A DNA stretch of 64,000 bases from Leptospira hartskeerlii (GTDB lineage: Bacteria; Spirochaetota; Leptospiria; Leptospirales; Leptospiraceae): contig NZ_NPDL01000012.1 in assembly GCF_002811475.1 (NCBI RefSeq), forward strand, positions 1-64,000. Reading direction: 5' to 3'. Below, in pieces: positions 40,408-50,689 of the stretch. The first letter of the stretch is position 1. Every line of letters starts with the position of its first letter. The notes below the pieces were generated by a model that was not told the origin of the DNA, did not search any database, and saw only the letters and a list, made by a program, of their open reading frames with translations. The translations under genes were made by a program, and so were the position numbers.

Positions 40408-40910
40408 TGATCTTAGAATATATAGTCATCGGTGCAGGGATATTGATCTCACACTTCTTAAACGGAACAAACTTGTTTGAGATTTCCGGATTTAAACCTG
40501 ACTTTATGGTGATCTTTGTGCTATTCTTCGCTCTTAGAAGAGGGACAATGGCAGGGATTTGGATCGGATTTTTCGGAGGATTACTTTCCGATTCAGGTTT
40601 AGGCGGAGAAATTGTAGGAAACGTTGTTACCTATAAGATAGGTCTTCACTCTCTCACATTCTGTATCATGGGATATATCGTAGGAAAATTCGCAAGACCT
40701 GCCTATCATGAAAATCAGATTTCCATAATGTTGTATTCTCTTGTGGTGACTTTGATCTCCAGGATTGCGTCTTATTTCTTATTCTCCTTATTCTTTCATG
40801 AAAATTTAAACTACTCCATCATCAGTACCTCGATATTTAACGGAGCGATCGCTCCTATATTCTTTTGGGTACTTGGAAAATTGTACAGATTGGAGCAGGC
40901 GGAAGGCTAA
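40407..40910 (+). CDS. mreD: Rod-shape protein MreD
   Basis: A 167-aa integral membrane protein with five or six helices, of the MreD type by length, composition ([32 protein letters not shown]) and position between mreC and mrdA. The ATG overlaps the mreC stop (TGATG). The downstream gene's start follows its stop by 1 bp. Confidence 0.88.
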   Translation: MILEYIVIGAGILISHFLNGTNLFEISGFKPDFMVIFVLFFALRRGTMAGIWIGFFGGLLSDSGLGGEIVGNVVTYKIGLHSLTFCIMGYIVGKFARPAYHENQISIMLYSLVVTLISRIASYFLFSLFFHENLNYSIISTSIFNGAIAPIFFWVLGKLYRLEQAEG

Positions 40911-40911
40911 A

Positions 40912-42852
40912 ATGTTGGGGGGAGGAGGATCTTCTTCAGCCACAGAGTTTAGACTGGAGCGCAGTTTCAGGCTAAGACTTTACATGTTCTCCGGACTTGT
41001 TGCGTTTGCATTAATCGCATTCGTAATTCAGCTATTCAATCTTCAGATCGTACAAGGAACGGATAACTCTTTAAAAGCGGAGAAGTTCGTTCGAAAAAGC
41101 GAAACGATCCCTGCCGCTAGGGGAGAAATGTTCGATAGAAACTTTCTCACTCCTGAAACATCTATGGCACTTGTTTCCAATTATTCCAGTTTGGATGCGG
41201 TTCTAAACACTTCCATACTCAAATACGATCCGGTTAAGGTTAAAAATTTTCTACAAGAATTCGCAAGAACTCTTTCTATCCCGATGTCTTATTATGAAGA
41301 GGATCTGCTTGAGCCTAAATTTTCCAAAAAGATCAAAACTAAAAAACCATTCGTACTTTTAGAAGCGATCTCTAAGGCTCAGCAGGAGCGTATATCAGTT
41401 TTTGATAATATATCTAAATATGTGATCTTGGTTCCTTCTCCCAGAAGGATCTATAAGATGGGTCCCGCACTTGCTCACGTTACGGGATATATAGGTAAGC
41501 CAAGTAAAACGGATCTTCTTACCCGTGAGATCAAGTCTTATCAATGGCTCGGAAAAGATGGGTTGGAGCTCCAATACGATTCAAGACTTCGAGGAACTGA
41601 CGGATTCAGGATCCAAAAACGAAGTTCCGAAGGAAATATTGAAGAAGAAAGAGTAGTGGAACATTCTACTCCAGGTAACAACCTCGTTCTTACAATAGAC
41701 AAGGATATTCAACTTGCTGCATATAAGGCGCTAAAAGGAGCCAGAGGAACTGCGATCGCGATGCGTCCTTCTACCGGAGAGATTTTGGCAATGGCTTCTA
41801 ATCCGAGCTATGATCCCAATGTTCTTTCCGGAAAAAGTAGATCTGAAAGAACTGCGCATTATAAGAGAGTCGATGCAAACGGCGGATTTTTAAATCTTGC
41901 GATCCAATCTAAATTCCCTCCTGCTTCTACCTATAAAACGTTAGTTGCACTTGCCGCATTAGAAAGCGGGCATAAGGTGGATTATACTCCTGAAACCAGC
42001 TACCAATGTAATGGTAGTTATACTTTAAAATCCACATTCGCTGGAGTTCCTGACCAAGTGTTTTATTGTTGGGAGAAGGGAGGGCATGGCACGAATGATT
42101 TGGCCCATGCTCTTCAAAAGTCATGTTCCGTTTATTTTTATAACCTAGGATATAAACTCGGTTCAGATCCTATCTTGACTTATTCTCGTTTATTCTTGCT
42201 GGATCAAAAATCCAAAGTGGATCTTCCTGGAGAAATTGCAGGTCAGGTCCCTTCTCCTGCTTGGAAGAAAAGAATTTATGGAACCAGATGGTTTGATGGA
42301 GATACGATCAACCTTTCTATCGGACAAGGATTCATGTCCGTCACTCCTCTTGCCATGACTTTGTTCTATGCGGGACTATTGAACAGAGGCCAGATCTACC
42401 AACCTTATATAGTGAACGAGATCAGAGATCCTTTAGACAACTCCATTATCAATCGAACAGATCCACAAAGGCTGAGCGATATTCCGATCCAATCCTCTAC
42501 AGTAGAAGCGATTAAAACTGGACTTAGATTGGTAGTGAAGAATGGAACTGCTGCATTCGTATTAAATAAACCTGGGCTTCCAGATATCGCGGGAAAAACG
42601 GGAACCGCCCAAACAAGAAGAAGGGGATCTTCCGGATCCAACCACGCTTGGTTCATAGGATATGCACCCGCAAATGCACCTGTCAGCGAACAAGTGTTAG
42701 TCGCTGTGTTCGTAGAATACGGAGTGGGTGGAGCGGCGGGAGCGGCACCTGTTGCGAGAGAAATGTTTAGGGCCGCTTTCCCTCCAGGAAGTTTCAAAAG
42801 AACAGCGGAGATACCTGAAGCGGTTCCTGCAGCATCGGAGAATGTACAATGA
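40912..42852 (+). CDS. mrdA: Penicillin-binding protein 2 (elongasome transpeptidase)
   Basis: A 646-aa class B PBP with an N-terminal helix (about 25-45), a dimerisation domain and a C-terminal transpeptidase. Active site motifs: [11 protein letters not shown] (SxxK), SCSVYFYN (SxN) and [10 protein letters not shown] (KTG). PBP2 crosslinks new peptidoglycan together with RodA. I start at the ATG at 40912 with a GGAAGG site; the in-frame ORF begins 39 bases earlier inside mreD. Overlaps rodA by 4 bp (ATGA). Confidence 0.94.
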   Translation: MLGGGGSSSATEFRLERSFRLRLYMFSGLVAFALIAFVIQLFNLQIVQGTDNSLKAEKFVRKSETIPAARGEMFDRNFLTPETSMALVSNYSSLDAVLNTSILKYDPVKVKNFLQEFARTLSIPMSYYEEDLLEPKFSKKIKTKKPFVLLEAISKAQQERISVFDNISKYVILVPSPRRIYKMGPALAHVTGYIGKPSKTDLLTREIKSYQWLGKDGLELQYDSRLRGTDGFRIQKRSSEGNIEEERVVEHSTPGNNLVLTIDKDIQLAAYKALKGARGTAIAMRPSTGEILAMASNPSYDPNVLSGKSRSERTAHYKRVDANGGFLNLAIQSKFPPASTYKTLVALAALESGHKVDYTPETSYQCNGSYTLKSTFAGVPDQVFYCWEKGGHGTNDLAHALQKSCSVYFYNLGYKLGSDPILTYSRLFLLDQKSKVDLPGEIAGQVPSPAWKKRIYGTRWFDGDTINLSIGQGFMSVTPLAMTLFYAGLLNRGQIYQPYIVNEIRDPLDNSIINRTDPQRLSDIPIQSSTVEAIKTGLRLVVKNGTAAFVLNKPGLPDIAGKTGTAQTRRRGSSGSNHAWFIGYAPANAPVSEQVLVAVFVEYGVGGAAGAAPVAREMFRAAFPPGSFKRTAEIPEAVPAASENVQ

Positions 42853-44369
42853 TGTCGGATCGTTCCATAGACAGGATTGACTACTTTTTGGTAGGCTCGG
42901 TCATCATAGTTGTGATCTGCAGTGTTCTCACTTTATATTCGCAAGAATATAATTTTGATGATCCGAGTGCGGGGTTGATGAGCCATAAATGGTTCAAACA
43001 GTTATTATTCTTCCTTGGCGGACTCGTGATTATGTGGTTCGTGTCTCGGATCAATTACCAATTGATCGGGGCTTATGCGTTATTTATCTACGGGTTCGCA
43101 ATTCTATTGCTCGCGCTCACTTTAGTCAAATGGATCGGTTACCTTCCTTCCAGTAGGGGTGCAAGATCGTGGATTAAGATAGGACCATTTCTTTTGCAGG
43201 CATCTGAATTTGCAAAACTCGCTACTGTGATCTTACTCGGTCAGTATCTTGTATTGAAAGAAAAAGAAATGAAGAAGCTCGTAGTACTCGTGATCCCGTT
43301 CGGGATCGTACTTCTTCCCATGGCTTTGATACTTTTGCAGCCTGACTTTGGAACAGCGGTTTCCTTCTTACCAATCTTATTCACCATGTTGTTCTTGGGA
43401 GGAGCCGACTATTTCCATATTGGTTCCTTCATTACATTCGGGGGAATTTCACTAGTTCTTCCGATGTATGTGGAATATTCCAAACTTACATTGCTAAACG
43501 ATATTCTTGCTTTCCTGCAAAGAACCGGAAAAACGGACCTTCTTTCCGTAGTAAACCGATTAGGTGGAAAAACCTGGCAAGTATTGGATGGGAAAGAAGT
43601 AGCCGGGGCCAATCTGACTCCTAAAACGATCGCAGCATTGAGAGAAGTATTCGATCAGGTAATCGACCTGGAAGGAAGTTTTATATTTAAGTTGCTTTCT
43701 AACCAAGGACTATTGATCGGCTTGGGTGCAACACTTATCATATTCAGTATTATCATGATTTTACTTAGGATCGCTCGAGGAAGTAAAACATTACGTTCTT
43801 ATTATATTCCTTTGGGGATCTTAGGGATCAGTTTGATCTCAGCGGTAGTCGTAATGAAAACCGTTCCTTTCCGAGAAAACCAGGTAATCCGATTGACTGC
43901 ATTTTTAAATCCCGACGAGTTCAAACAGGATGCGGGATACCAGCTCAGAGCTTCTAAGCCTGCAGTGGGTTCCGGAAAATTAGTCGGAAAAGGATTTTTA
44001 AACGCGGAAATGACGGAAGGAAAAATCCCTCACGTTCCTGAATCCAGCACAGACTTTATATTCGCTTCTTGGGCAGAACAAACCGGATTTATAGGTTCGG
44101 TGTTTTTGCTCTTCTTCTTATTCTCTATTCCACTTAGAGGACTGCAGATCAGTTACGAAAGTAAGGACAGATTCGGCTCGCTCCTCGCGTCTGGGATCGT
44201 AGCGATGTTATTTTATCACATGGCGATCAATATTGGGATCGTACTCGGACTATTGCCTGTAACAGGGATCCCACTTTCATTTATGAGTTACGGTGGTTCT
44301 CACTTACTTATGTCCATGGCTGCAGTCGGGATTATTCTCTCGATCAAGATGAGAAAACACGCAAACTGA
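42849..44369 (+). CDS. rodA: Rod-shape peptidoglycan polymerase RodA
   Basis: A 506-aa SEDS glycosyltransferase. Landmarks: [24 protein letters not shown] and LLQPDFGTA (polymerase Asp region), then [18 protein letters not shown] near the end. It is longer than the common 370-420 aa because of an insertion of about 80 residues near 210-290, probably outside the membrane between helices. Partner of PBP2 encoded just upstream. Confidence 0.93.
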   Translation: MMSDRSIDRIDYFLVGSVIIVVICSVLTLYSQEYNFDDPSAGLMSHKWFKQLLFFLGGLVIMWFVSRINYQLIGAYALFIYGFAILLLALTLVKWIGYLPSSRGARSWIKIGPFLLQASEFAKLATVILLGQYLVLKEKEMKKLVVLVIPFGIVLLPMALILLQPDFGTAVSFLPILFTMLFLGGADYFHIGSFITFGGISLVLPMYVEYSKLTLLNDILAFLQRTGKTDLLSVVNRLGGKTWQVLDGKEVAGANLTPKTIAALREVFDQVIDLEGSFIFKLLSNQGLLIGLGATLIIFSIIMILLRIARGSKTLRSYYIPLGILGISLISAVVVMKTVPFRENQVIRLTAFLNPDEFKQDAGYQLRASKPAVGSGKLVGKGFLNAEMTEGKIPHVPESSTDFIFASWAEQTGFIGSVFLLFFLFSIPLRGLQISYESKDRFGSLLASGIVAMLFYHMAINIGIVLGLLPVTGIPLSFMSYGGSHLLMSMAAVGIILSIKMRKHAN

Positions 44370-44385
44370 AATTCGGACCGGTAAA

Positions 44386-44445
44386 ATGGCTGACTTTGCA
44401 AAAAAGACTGCCGATATTATAACAAAGCCGGCATGGAAAGAGTAA
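44386..44445 (+). CDS. Possible 19-codon leader ORF overlapping the next gene
   Basis: ATG at 44386 opens MADFAKKTADIITKPAWKE and stops at 44445, overlapping the ATG of the next gene (44433) by 13 bases in another frame. No strong ribosome site precedes it. It could be a translation-coupling leader or chance. Confidence 0.25.
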   Translation: MADFAKKTADIITKPAWKE

Positions 44446-45224
44446 AAGACTCCAGATTTCTATTCGATCTGAAAAGAAAATTCCGTTATATCTTGGAAGA
44501 GGTGGAGAAGAATACCTACGACCAAGATTCGGAAGTAAGAGAATTAGAAACAGTCTGGGAAGAAATGTTCGATGTCGCTTCCCGTAACGATACCCCTTAT
44601 TTCAAAGCGAGACTTTCCAATCTAAAAAGACAGTTAGATGGTTTTGTTAGGAACAAAGCTTATGAAAAACAAGAGTTCGATCGTATCTACAGACAATTAG
44701 AAAAAATACGTAAAGACGATACTGTAGAATTTTTAGATGAATCTATGCGTTCCACTTTGGGAAGGATCTCCGAAAACACAAATCGAGTTACAGCTAACGT
44801 ATCAGGTTCCGGGTTAGAGCCTGGCTCTTTGGGTGGTATACCTCTACTTCTCACATTCAGATGTGGAACTGTTCATTTTATAGTAAAATCCGGACCAAAA
44901 AAGATATTCAAAAACGTACATAGAAACAAGGACAAAGTCCTCTACGAAGGAAAAAAATATCCTATCTTCCCGAGTAGATCCATTTATTTTTCTTGGGAAG
45001 GAGAAGGTAGAGCCTGGGAAACTGAACCCGGGACCTTACTCATGATCCGTTATCCGGAAGGGAACAGATTTTTTAGATGCGACGCATTAGGTGACACATT
45101 CCGTATTCCTGAAGATACTTTTAAAAGAAGATTACAACCGACCGACAAACAGTCCTCCGAGATCCGTTATTATTTCCGCAAAGCGGGTATTCGTTACTAT
45201 TATATTCCCCAAAAAGGGGAGTGA
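44433..45224 (+). CDS. Hypothetical protein with helical N-terminus
   Basis: A 263-aa soluble protein. The first 110 residues are charged and helical (LEEVEKNTYDQDSEVRELETVWEEM...), likely coiled coil. The second half is strand-rich (GGIPLLLTFRCGTVHFIVKSG, then RSIYFSWEGEGRAWE). No signal peptide, no known motif, family unrecognised. It follows rodA by 63 bp and may be part of the same transcript. Weak ribosome site, so the start may depend on the short upstream ORF. Confidence 0.65.
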   Translation: MERVKDSRFLFDLKRKFRYILEEVEKNTYDQDSEVRELETVWEEMFDVASRNDTPYFKARLSNLKRQLDGFVRNKAYEKQEFDRIYRQLEKIRKDDTVEFLDESMRSTLGRISENTNRVTANVSGSGLEPGSLGGIPLLLTFRCGTVHFIVKSGPKKIFKNVHRNKDKVLYEGKKYPIFPSRSIYFSWEGEGRAWETEPGTLLMIRYPEGNRFFRCDALGDTFRIPEDTFKRRLQPTDKQSSEIRYYFRKAGIRYYYIPQKGE

Positions 45225-45236
45225 ATATCGGATTCT

Positions 45237-45584
45237 ATGATATTAAAGGAAGTAGATACGGAAAAAGGTCCGATCTCATTTCTGTCGGAAAACGACTATA
45301 TCATTCGGGATAATGATTCCTTCTTCAATTTGATATATTCTGCAAATAGTGATACGATCGCGATTTATTCTTCAAATCTTCCCGAAAGATTTTTCGATCT
45401 GACAACCGGATTTGCTGGAGAGATCTTTCAAAAAATCACCAATTACCAAAAACGTTTTATCATCATTGGCGATTATTCTAATATTACTTCAAAAAGTTTT
45501 AAAGATTTAATTTACGAAAGTAACAAAAACGGCAAAGTGATATTTACGGAGACTTTAGAAGAGGGAATATCGCTGCTTAAGTAA
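45237..45584 (+). CDS. DUF4180-like protein
   Basis: A 115-aa soluble protein resembling DUF4180: a strand-rich N-terminus, the segment SDTIAIYSSNLPERFFDLTTGFAGEIFQK and a hydrophobic RFIIIGDYSNI strand followed by a helix. Function unknown in the family. It lies 12 bp downstream of the 263-aa gene with AAGGGGAG at the junction. The family name is from memory. Confidence 0.7.
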   Translation: MILKEVDTEKGPISFLSENDYIIRDNDSFFNLIYSANSDTIAIYSSNLPERFFDLTTGFAGEIFQKITNYQKRFIIIGDYSNITSKSFKDLIYESNKNGKVIFTETLEEGISLLK

Positions 45585-45611
45585 CTGTTCTAAAAATTTT
45601 AAAGAGGAATT

Positions 45612-46160
45612 ATGAAATATTCGAAAATTGCTATATTGATAGTTTTTATAAATCTATTAGGATGTCTTCCTTCGATCTCTGTCGGAGAGGGTTTTCAGGT
45701 AAAGGGGAAAAGATATTCAGACGTTTCGGAATTTAAGTCTAAAAAAGTTTATTTAGATCTTACCTATGAATATGGGATTATTAAGGAAGAAACAAAAACA
45801 AAGTCAGGCAAAATAGAAAAGAAAACGGATAGAGCAACTCCCGAGGTATATCTACAATTTAGAGATGCTCTCTTTTATGAATTAAAGGGAAAGTATAAGT
45901 TGGATGTTGAATTTGGGCTACCTAAGACAAAGGATTCTCTATTCATTTCCGTAACACCGAGAATGGATAGAGAATATACAACGGTAGAAAAGGCTAGTAT
46001 CATCCTGAACAAAGGACAGGATCCTTTGTATAAATTAGACATCGTAAATGCACCTAGGGTCCAAACCTTGAAGATTGAATACGCGAAGACGGTAGAGCAG
46101 CTTGCCGAAATTTCAGCCGAAAAGATCTTCGATGCTATTTTAGGAAAATCAGAAGAATAA
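45612..46160 (+). CDS. Hypothetical lipoprotein
   Basis: A 182-aa exported protein with signal MKYSKIAILIVFINLLGC (lipidated Cys at 18). The body is charged with alternating strands and no motif I know. GAGGAA lies 5 bp before the ATG. It follows the DUF4180-like gene by 27 bp, so may be in the same transcript. Confidence 0.65.
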   Translation: MKYSKIAILIVFINLLGCLPSISVGEGFQVKGKRYSDVSEFKSKKVYLDLTYEYGIIKEETKTKSGKIEKKTDRATPEVYLQFRDALFYELKGKYKLDVEFGLPKTKDSLFISVTPRMDREYTTVEKASIILNKGQDPLYKLDIVNAPRVQTLKIEYAKTVEQLAEISAEKIFDAILGKSEE

Positions 46161-46332
46161 TAATAAATTTCCTTGAGTCGTAAAAGATATGTTTTGGGTT
46201 TCTTAAATTTTCCAAGAGACCTTCTTTTCTTTGCGGCTTTGCGTGAAACGCCTATAAAATCCACCTAACATAAAATTATTGTAATTTAGGTTGCAATTTT
46301 CCGCCTCAGTGAGAAAATCCGAGACCTTTACG

Positions 46333-47418
46333 ATGCAGTACAATACTTCTTTCTGGGACAATTGGACATTCGAAAGCCTTTTCGATCTATATGCAAAGGG
46401 ACCTGATTTTTCGAGTTCCAAAGAATTAAAAATAAATAAAGAGACAAATTCCTATGATTGGATGGAGATCTGCACCGCATGTGTTCAGATAGAAAGTCTA
46501 TTTCATCTGATCAACGAACTCATACTGAGAGAAAAAATATTCTATGACCAAAAGTTCTCCGCTGGTTGGAATTCCTTCGAAAGTCTGGATTCATTGGACG
46601 GAAGTCTTTTAGTTTCGGTGGACATTCCCACTGACGAACCGGAAGTAAAAGACTCTAGAAACGAAGCCTTAAAACTATTATGTGCCACGGATCTGATGAA
46701 AAAACATCAGGAAGAAAATCTAAAAGGTTATCGGGAGAATAAACAATCTCCTCACGAGTATTTCAGTCAGGTGGTTTGGGGAGCCGCAGGCAATTTAGGA
46801 AGAAGCGCATTTTTAGGAGCACATTACGTGGCTCATCCGATCCGAGCTTCTCTTTTGGAGCAAGTACCTTTATTCAAGCCAAGCGCGGATATCAATTCGG
46901 AAATTAAAGAATGGATAGACGAAGAAAGAGTGAAAGTATTCACAAGTCTTACTCCTGTTGGAAGAATGAATAATTTTCAGCTCATTCTTCCTCCTTTGGT
47001 GACTGAGGTAATAGAATCTTCTTCTTCCCTTTCTGAGATCATACCCGCAACGATTGAAACCAGGGCGAAATACAAAAAGATCCGAGAATGGATCGGAGAA
47101 TACCAGGCGGCCTTGGAGAACGAGGGCCCTTCCCAGATCTCTAAGTTTAGAAAAACATTATATAATGTAAGTCAGGATTTGGAAAGGATGAGAAAGCCAG
47201 GAGAATTGGGAGATACTAAAGTAGGGATGTCTTATATCGGTTTGAATCTTCCGACTCCTAAAATCCCGGATCTTAGGAAGTTTTTCGGGATCAGAAGTGC
47301 TCTCAACAAACTTCTGCTTAATCCAAAAGGAGAGAAGGCATTACTAAAATTACTGAAATGGTTTGGATGCGAGAAGGGAGAAGAACTCGGGAAAATTCGA
47401 AAATATTTTCTATTATAA
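46333..47418 (+). CDS. Hypothetical protein
   Basis: A 361-aa soluble protein beginning MQYNTSFWDNWT. Mostly helical and charged, with no membrane segment or recognised catalytic motif. A His-containing stretch (GAAGNLGRSAFLGAHYVAHPIR) is the only run with conserved-looking small residues. The in-frame start upstream (TTG at 46291) would add 14 residues; I prefer the ATG. Unrecognised family. Confidence 0.6.
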   Translation: MQYNTSFWDNWTFESLFDLYAKGPDFSSSKELKINKETNSYDWMEICTACVQIESLFHLINELILREKIFYDQKFSAGWNSFESLDSLDGSLLVSVDIPTDEPEVKDSRNEALKLLCATDLMKKHQEENLKGYRENKQSPHEYFSQVVWGAAGNLGRSAFLGAHYVAHPIRASLLEQVPLFKPSADINSEIKEWIDEERVKVFTSLTPVGRMNNFQLILPPLVTEVIESSSSLSEIIPATIETRAKYKKIREWIGEYQAALENEGPSQISKFRKTLYNVSQDLERMRKPGELGDTKVGMSYIGLNLPTPKIPDLRKFFGIRSALNKLLLNPKGEKALLKLLKWFGCEKGEELGKIRKYFLL

Positions 47419-47432
47419 AATCGGAACGAAGG

Positions 47433-47450
47433 CGGAGAGATTACTCTCCG
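47433..47450. terminator. Hairpin at the end of convergent genes
   Basis: CGGAGAG (47433-47439) pairs with CTCTCCG (47444-47450) around a 4-base loop and includes the DUF1858 stop codon. It lies 15 bp after the stop of the 361-aa gene. No T run. Confidence 0.4.
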
Positions 47451-47665
47451 TCCTCGAGTAGATTGTTCAAACTATCCAGAAGAACATCCACTTCCACACC
47501 GTAGCCCATACAAACTTGCTCAATAGTTTCGAGTTCGTTGATGGAACAATGAGAGCATCCGCCCAAATGATAGCTGGAGAATACCAATCCTGCTTCAGGA
47601 TGAAGACCGATCGCTTCGCCTACCGTCATTTCTTTAAAAAATCTTGGCTTGACCGCTTCCGACAT
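47441..47665 (-). CDS. DUF1858-type small Cys protein
   Basis: A 74-aa soluble protein of the DUF1858 type: KEMTVGEAIGLHPEAGLVFSSYHLGGCSHC, then ETIEQVCMGYGVEVDVLLDSLNNLL. The GGCSHC pair and the third Cys are typical; some relatives bind metal or precede hybrid-cluster and ScdA-like proteins. Function here unknown. Confidence 0.8.
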   Translation of the reverse strand: MSEAVKPRFFKEMTVGEAIGLHPEAGLVFSSYHLGGCSHCSINELETIEQVCMGYGVEVDVLLDSLNNLLEDGE

Positions 47666-47731
47666 GGGGAAAATCTCCTAAGTACTGGTTTAAGTTCCAG
47701 TATATAGACTCCCTAGGCCAAAGTCAATTCC

Positions 47732-48133
47732 ATGTTTTTTCAAGAAACCGGCAAATTCTATATTCGTATCGAGGAACGGTTCGAATCTTCTCATTATCTC
47801 TATAAATACTTCCCTGATGGCTCGGATGAGCCGATCCATGGCCATTCCTTTAAGGTAGAAGTTTATCTCTCCGGCCAAAAGAACATTGGAGAAGACGGGA
47901 TCAGTTTCGACTTTTTAACCTCTAAACGTAAGCTGAAAGAGTTAGTAGCCGAGTTAGACCATATTCTGATTAACGATCATGCTGATTTTAAGAAGACAAA
48001 TCCAACTTCTGAAAACATGGCTCGTTGGTTTTACCATGGCTTAAAGGATAGTGTGGCCGAGGCGAAAGGAAAAGTAGATCGGATCGTGATCCACGAAGGC
48101 CCAGAGAACTTAGCATACTATGAGCCGGCTTAA
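47732..48133 (+). CDS. 6-pyruvoyl-tetrahydropterin synthase-like, PTPS-III type
   Basis: A 133-aa T-fold enzyme of the PTPS/QueD family. The zinc His set is H21 (FESSHYLY), H36 and H38 (HGH). The catalytic Cys of PTPS and QueD is missing; the position has Glu33 in E-P-I-H-G-H. An ExxHGH motif is described for PTPS-III, which bypasses FolB by making the folate precursor directly from dihydroneopterin triphosphate. LDHILINDH and PTSENMARW are further family landmarks. It is therefore more likely a folate gene than a queuosine gene. Confidence 0.85.
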   Translation: MFFQETGKFYIRIEERFESSHYLYKYFPDGSDEPIHGHSFKVEVYLSGQKNIGEDGISFDFLTSKRKLKELVAELDHILINDHADFKKTNPTSENMARWFYHGLKDSVAEAKGKVDRIVIHEGPENLAYYEPA

Positions 48134-48544
48134 TCAGATTTTTCCGTAAGTAAAAAGAAAAACTAGATTTGCTACCGCATAAGAGATCGTAAAATAAAAG
48201 CCGACCCGCAAAGGCCTGGGAAGTTTCATCACTCCGCAAAGAACAAAATGGACCGCTAAAAAACAAAGTGCTAATGTGTTGGTCCAAAGAACTGCCTTCA
48301 CCGGTTCCGAATCTGCTCCATACAAAAGAAGAAGGACCGTAGGCAATAACCCCAGAAAACTCATGAATCCGCCTGTGGCAATCCAGACCATTAGGATCAT
48401 TCTGGATTGTCTTTCGTCAGGATGTTGGAAGACCGAGATGGCGCCCCCCACTACTAACTGGTGCAGAAAACCGTGGAATGCGTATACCAAACTTACGCAT
48501 AAAAATAGGATCGTAGGCAGGTTGAGATGATTTAGATCTGACAA
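48134..48544 (-). CDS. Small four-helix membrane protein
   Basis: A 136-aa integral membrane protein with four helices (about 10-36, 48-75, 84-102, 108-133). Starts with TTG at 48544 (MSDLNHLNLP). Family unrecognised; no charged catalytic residues inside the helices apart from His near FHGFLHQ and VHFVLCG. Its stop abuts the PTPS gene stop (convergent). Confidence 0.65.
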   Translation of the reverse strand: MSDLNHLNLPTILFLCVSLVYAFHGFLHQLVVGGAISVFQHPDERQSRMILMVWIATGGFMSFLGLLPTVLLLLYGADSEPVKAVLWTNTLALCFLAVHFVLCGVMKLPRPLRVGFYFTISYAVANLVFLFTYGKI

Positions 48545-48656
48545 CTGGAAAACTCCGGACTTCTTCTCGACTCACAAATCTTACGGAATGGCTTTCGCTT
48601 CACAACTAATTTACTGTTGACCTTCGATTGAAAAAAACGAAGATAACAGGCCTGAC

Positions 48657-50621
48657 ATGAATCAAACCCTTTGGACTCCCAGTCCCGAACTCATTCAAAA
48701 CTCAAGACTCACTGAATTCCAAAATTATGCCGAACAAAAGGTCGGTAAAAAATTCCAGAACTATAAAGAGCTACATTCTTGGTCAGTGGAATTCCCTGAA
48801 AAATTTTGGGGACTCATTTGGGAATTTGCTCCAGTCATCCATTCTAAAGCGTACGAAGAAGTCATTCGGCCAGGAAAAACTTTTAGAGAAGCCCAATTTT
48901 TTCCGGGAGCAAAACTAAACTTCGCTCAGAACTTACTCCGAAAAAAAGATGATACAATCGCGATCTTTTATAGGGGAGAAAGTGGGGCGGAGAAGAGTCT
49001 GACTTATTCTGAACTTTATAAAAAAGTCGGAGCACTTGCTGCCTATTTTAGATCGGAAGGTGTGGTGCCTGGAGACAGGGTTGCGGGATTAATGCCGAAC
49101 GTTCCGGATACGGTTCTTGCGATGTTGGCCGCTACTAGCATAGGAGCAGTCTGGACATCTTGTTCTCCTGACTTCGGAGTTAAAGGAGTGTTGGATCGAT
49201 TCGGTCAGATTAAACCTAAAATTTTGATTACGACGGACCTGTACGAATTCAAGGGGAAGTCGCTTCCACTTGCAAATACCATCCAAGAGATTTCTTCCCA
49301 ACTTCCTGACCTGAAAAAGATCTTAGTTTCTGAATATCCTAGTTTAGGGTCAAACGAACGGAAGAATGTCACGGATGGTTTTCCTGAAAAAGCTCTTCCA
49401 CTAGAAGAATCTTATGGATCGTTTCTGGGACAAGACCCTGAATTCTACCAAACATCTTTCGATCATCCTGTTTATATTATGTATTCTTCCGGAACAACTG
49501 GGCTTCCTAAATGCATGGTCCAAGGTTCAGGAGTTTTCTTAAATCACTGGAAAGAACTTGCATTACATACGGATCTGAAAGAAGGAGATGGGATCTTCTA
49601 TTATACCACCTGCGGATGGATGATGTGGAATTGGCTTGTGAGTTCTCTTTCAATCGGGGCTACGATACACCTGTTCGATGGAAATCCATTCCATCCTGAT
49701 CCTGGAGTTTTATTTAGATATGTTTCAGATCGTAAGGTAAAGGTATTCGGAGTAGGAGCTAAATACATTCTCAGCTTGGAAAAGGAAAAATACAAACCAA
49801 GCGTCGATTTATCTTCCGTAAGGTCAGTATTGTCCACAGGGTCTCCGTTACCTGGATACGGATTTAATTATGTATACGAATCTTGGAAGAAGGATTTAAG
49901 GCTTTCTTCTATTTCGGGTGGAACTGATCTGAATGGATGTTTTGCATTAGGAAATCCTAATTTACCTGTTCATTCCGGAGAATTACAATCTTTAGGCCTT
50001 GGAATGGCAGTCCAAATTTTTGACGATTCAGGAAAGCCCGTGGAAGGACAGAAAGGCGAGTTGGTTTGCACAAAACCGTTTCCTTCAATGCCATTAGAAT
50101 TCTGGAATGATCCAGATGGAAAAAAATACTCAGGCGCATATTTCGATACATATTCCGATATCTGGAGACACGGTGATTTTGCGGAAATTCTTCCTAACGG
50201 AGGAATGGTGGTTTATGGAAGATCCGATGCTACTTTAAATCCAGGAGGAGTTCGTATCGGTACTGCGGACTTATATAGCTTGCTCGAAACCATTTCCGAA
50301 ATTGCAGACTCAGTAGTGATTGGCCAAGAATGGAAGGACGATGTGAGAGTGATCCTATTCTTAAAGATGGCACCAGGTGCAGTCTTGGATTCCGCATTCG
50401 AATCTAAGATCAAAAAAGAGATCAAGGACAAGGTTTCCCCTCGTCACGTTCCATCTAAGATCATCCAAGTTGCAGATATTCCTTATACTCGGAATATGAA
50501 GAAGGTGGAGATCGCGGTAAAAAAGACAGTACAAGGAGAGCCTGTCACAAATCAGGATGCTCTGATCAATCCAGAATCATTAGAATATTATAAAAATATT
50601 CCGCAGTTGCAGACTGATTGA
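48657..50621 (+). CDS. aacS: Acetoacetyl-CoA synthetase
   Basis: A 654-aa adenylate-forming acyl-CoA ligase that activates acetoacetate. Full length for AacS. Motifs: YSSGTTGLPKCMVQG (AMP-binding P-loop), ISGGTDLNGCFALGNP, YGRSDATLNPGGVRIGTADLY and the C-terminal catalytic Lys region PYTRNMKKVEIAVKK. The N-terminal ACS-like domain (KELHSWSVEFPEKFW) is present. Substrate choice of acetoacetate over acetate rests on overall length and the region around HSGELQSLGLGMAVQ. It has its own start, 113 bp from a divergent gene. Confidence 0.9.
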   Translation: MNQTLWTPSPELIQNSRLTEFQNYAEQKVGKKFQNYKELHSWSVEFPEKFWGLIWEFAPVIHSKAYEEVIRPGKTFREAQFFPGAKLNFAQNLLRKKDDTIAIFYRGESGAEKSLTYSELYKKVGALAAYFRSEGVVPGDRVAGLMPNVPDTVLAMLAATSIGAVWTSCSPDFGVKGVLDRFGQIKPKILITTDLYEFKGKSLPLANTIQEISSQLPDLKKILVSEYPSLGSNERKNVTDGFPEKALPLEESYGSFLGQDPEFYQTSFDHPVYIMYSSGTTGLPKCMVQGSGVFLNHWKELALHTDLKEGDGIFYYTTCGWMMWNWLVSSLSIGATIHLFDGNPFHPDPGVLFRYVSDRKVKVFGVGAKYILSLEKEKYKPSVDLSSVRSVLSTGSPLPGYGFNYVYESWKKDLRLSSISGGTDLNGCFALGNPNLPVHSGELQSLGLGMAVQIFDDSGKPVEGQKGELVCTKPFPSMPLEFWNDPDGKKYSGAYFDTYSDIWRHGDFAEILPNGGMVVYGRSDATLNPGGVRIGTADLYSLLETISEIADSVVIGQEWKDDVRVILFLKMAPGAVLDSAFESKIKKEIKDKVSPRHVPSKIIQVADIPYTRNMKKVEIAVKKTVQGEPVTNQDALINPESLEYYKNIPQLQTD

Positions 50622-50663
50622 ATTCATTTTCGGGACATTTTTCTTAATTTACGGCGTAACGAC

Positions 50664-50689
50664 AGAAGGTCCGCTTTTTTGGGCCTTCT
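50664..50689. terminator. Hairpin between aacS and the anti-sigma gene (convergent)
   Basis: AGAAGGTCC (50664-50672) pairs with GGGCCTTCT (50681-50689) with one G-T pair, around an 8-base loop with six T. It lies 42 bp after the aacS stop and covers the stop of the minus-strand gene, so may end both transcripts. Confidence 0.5.
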
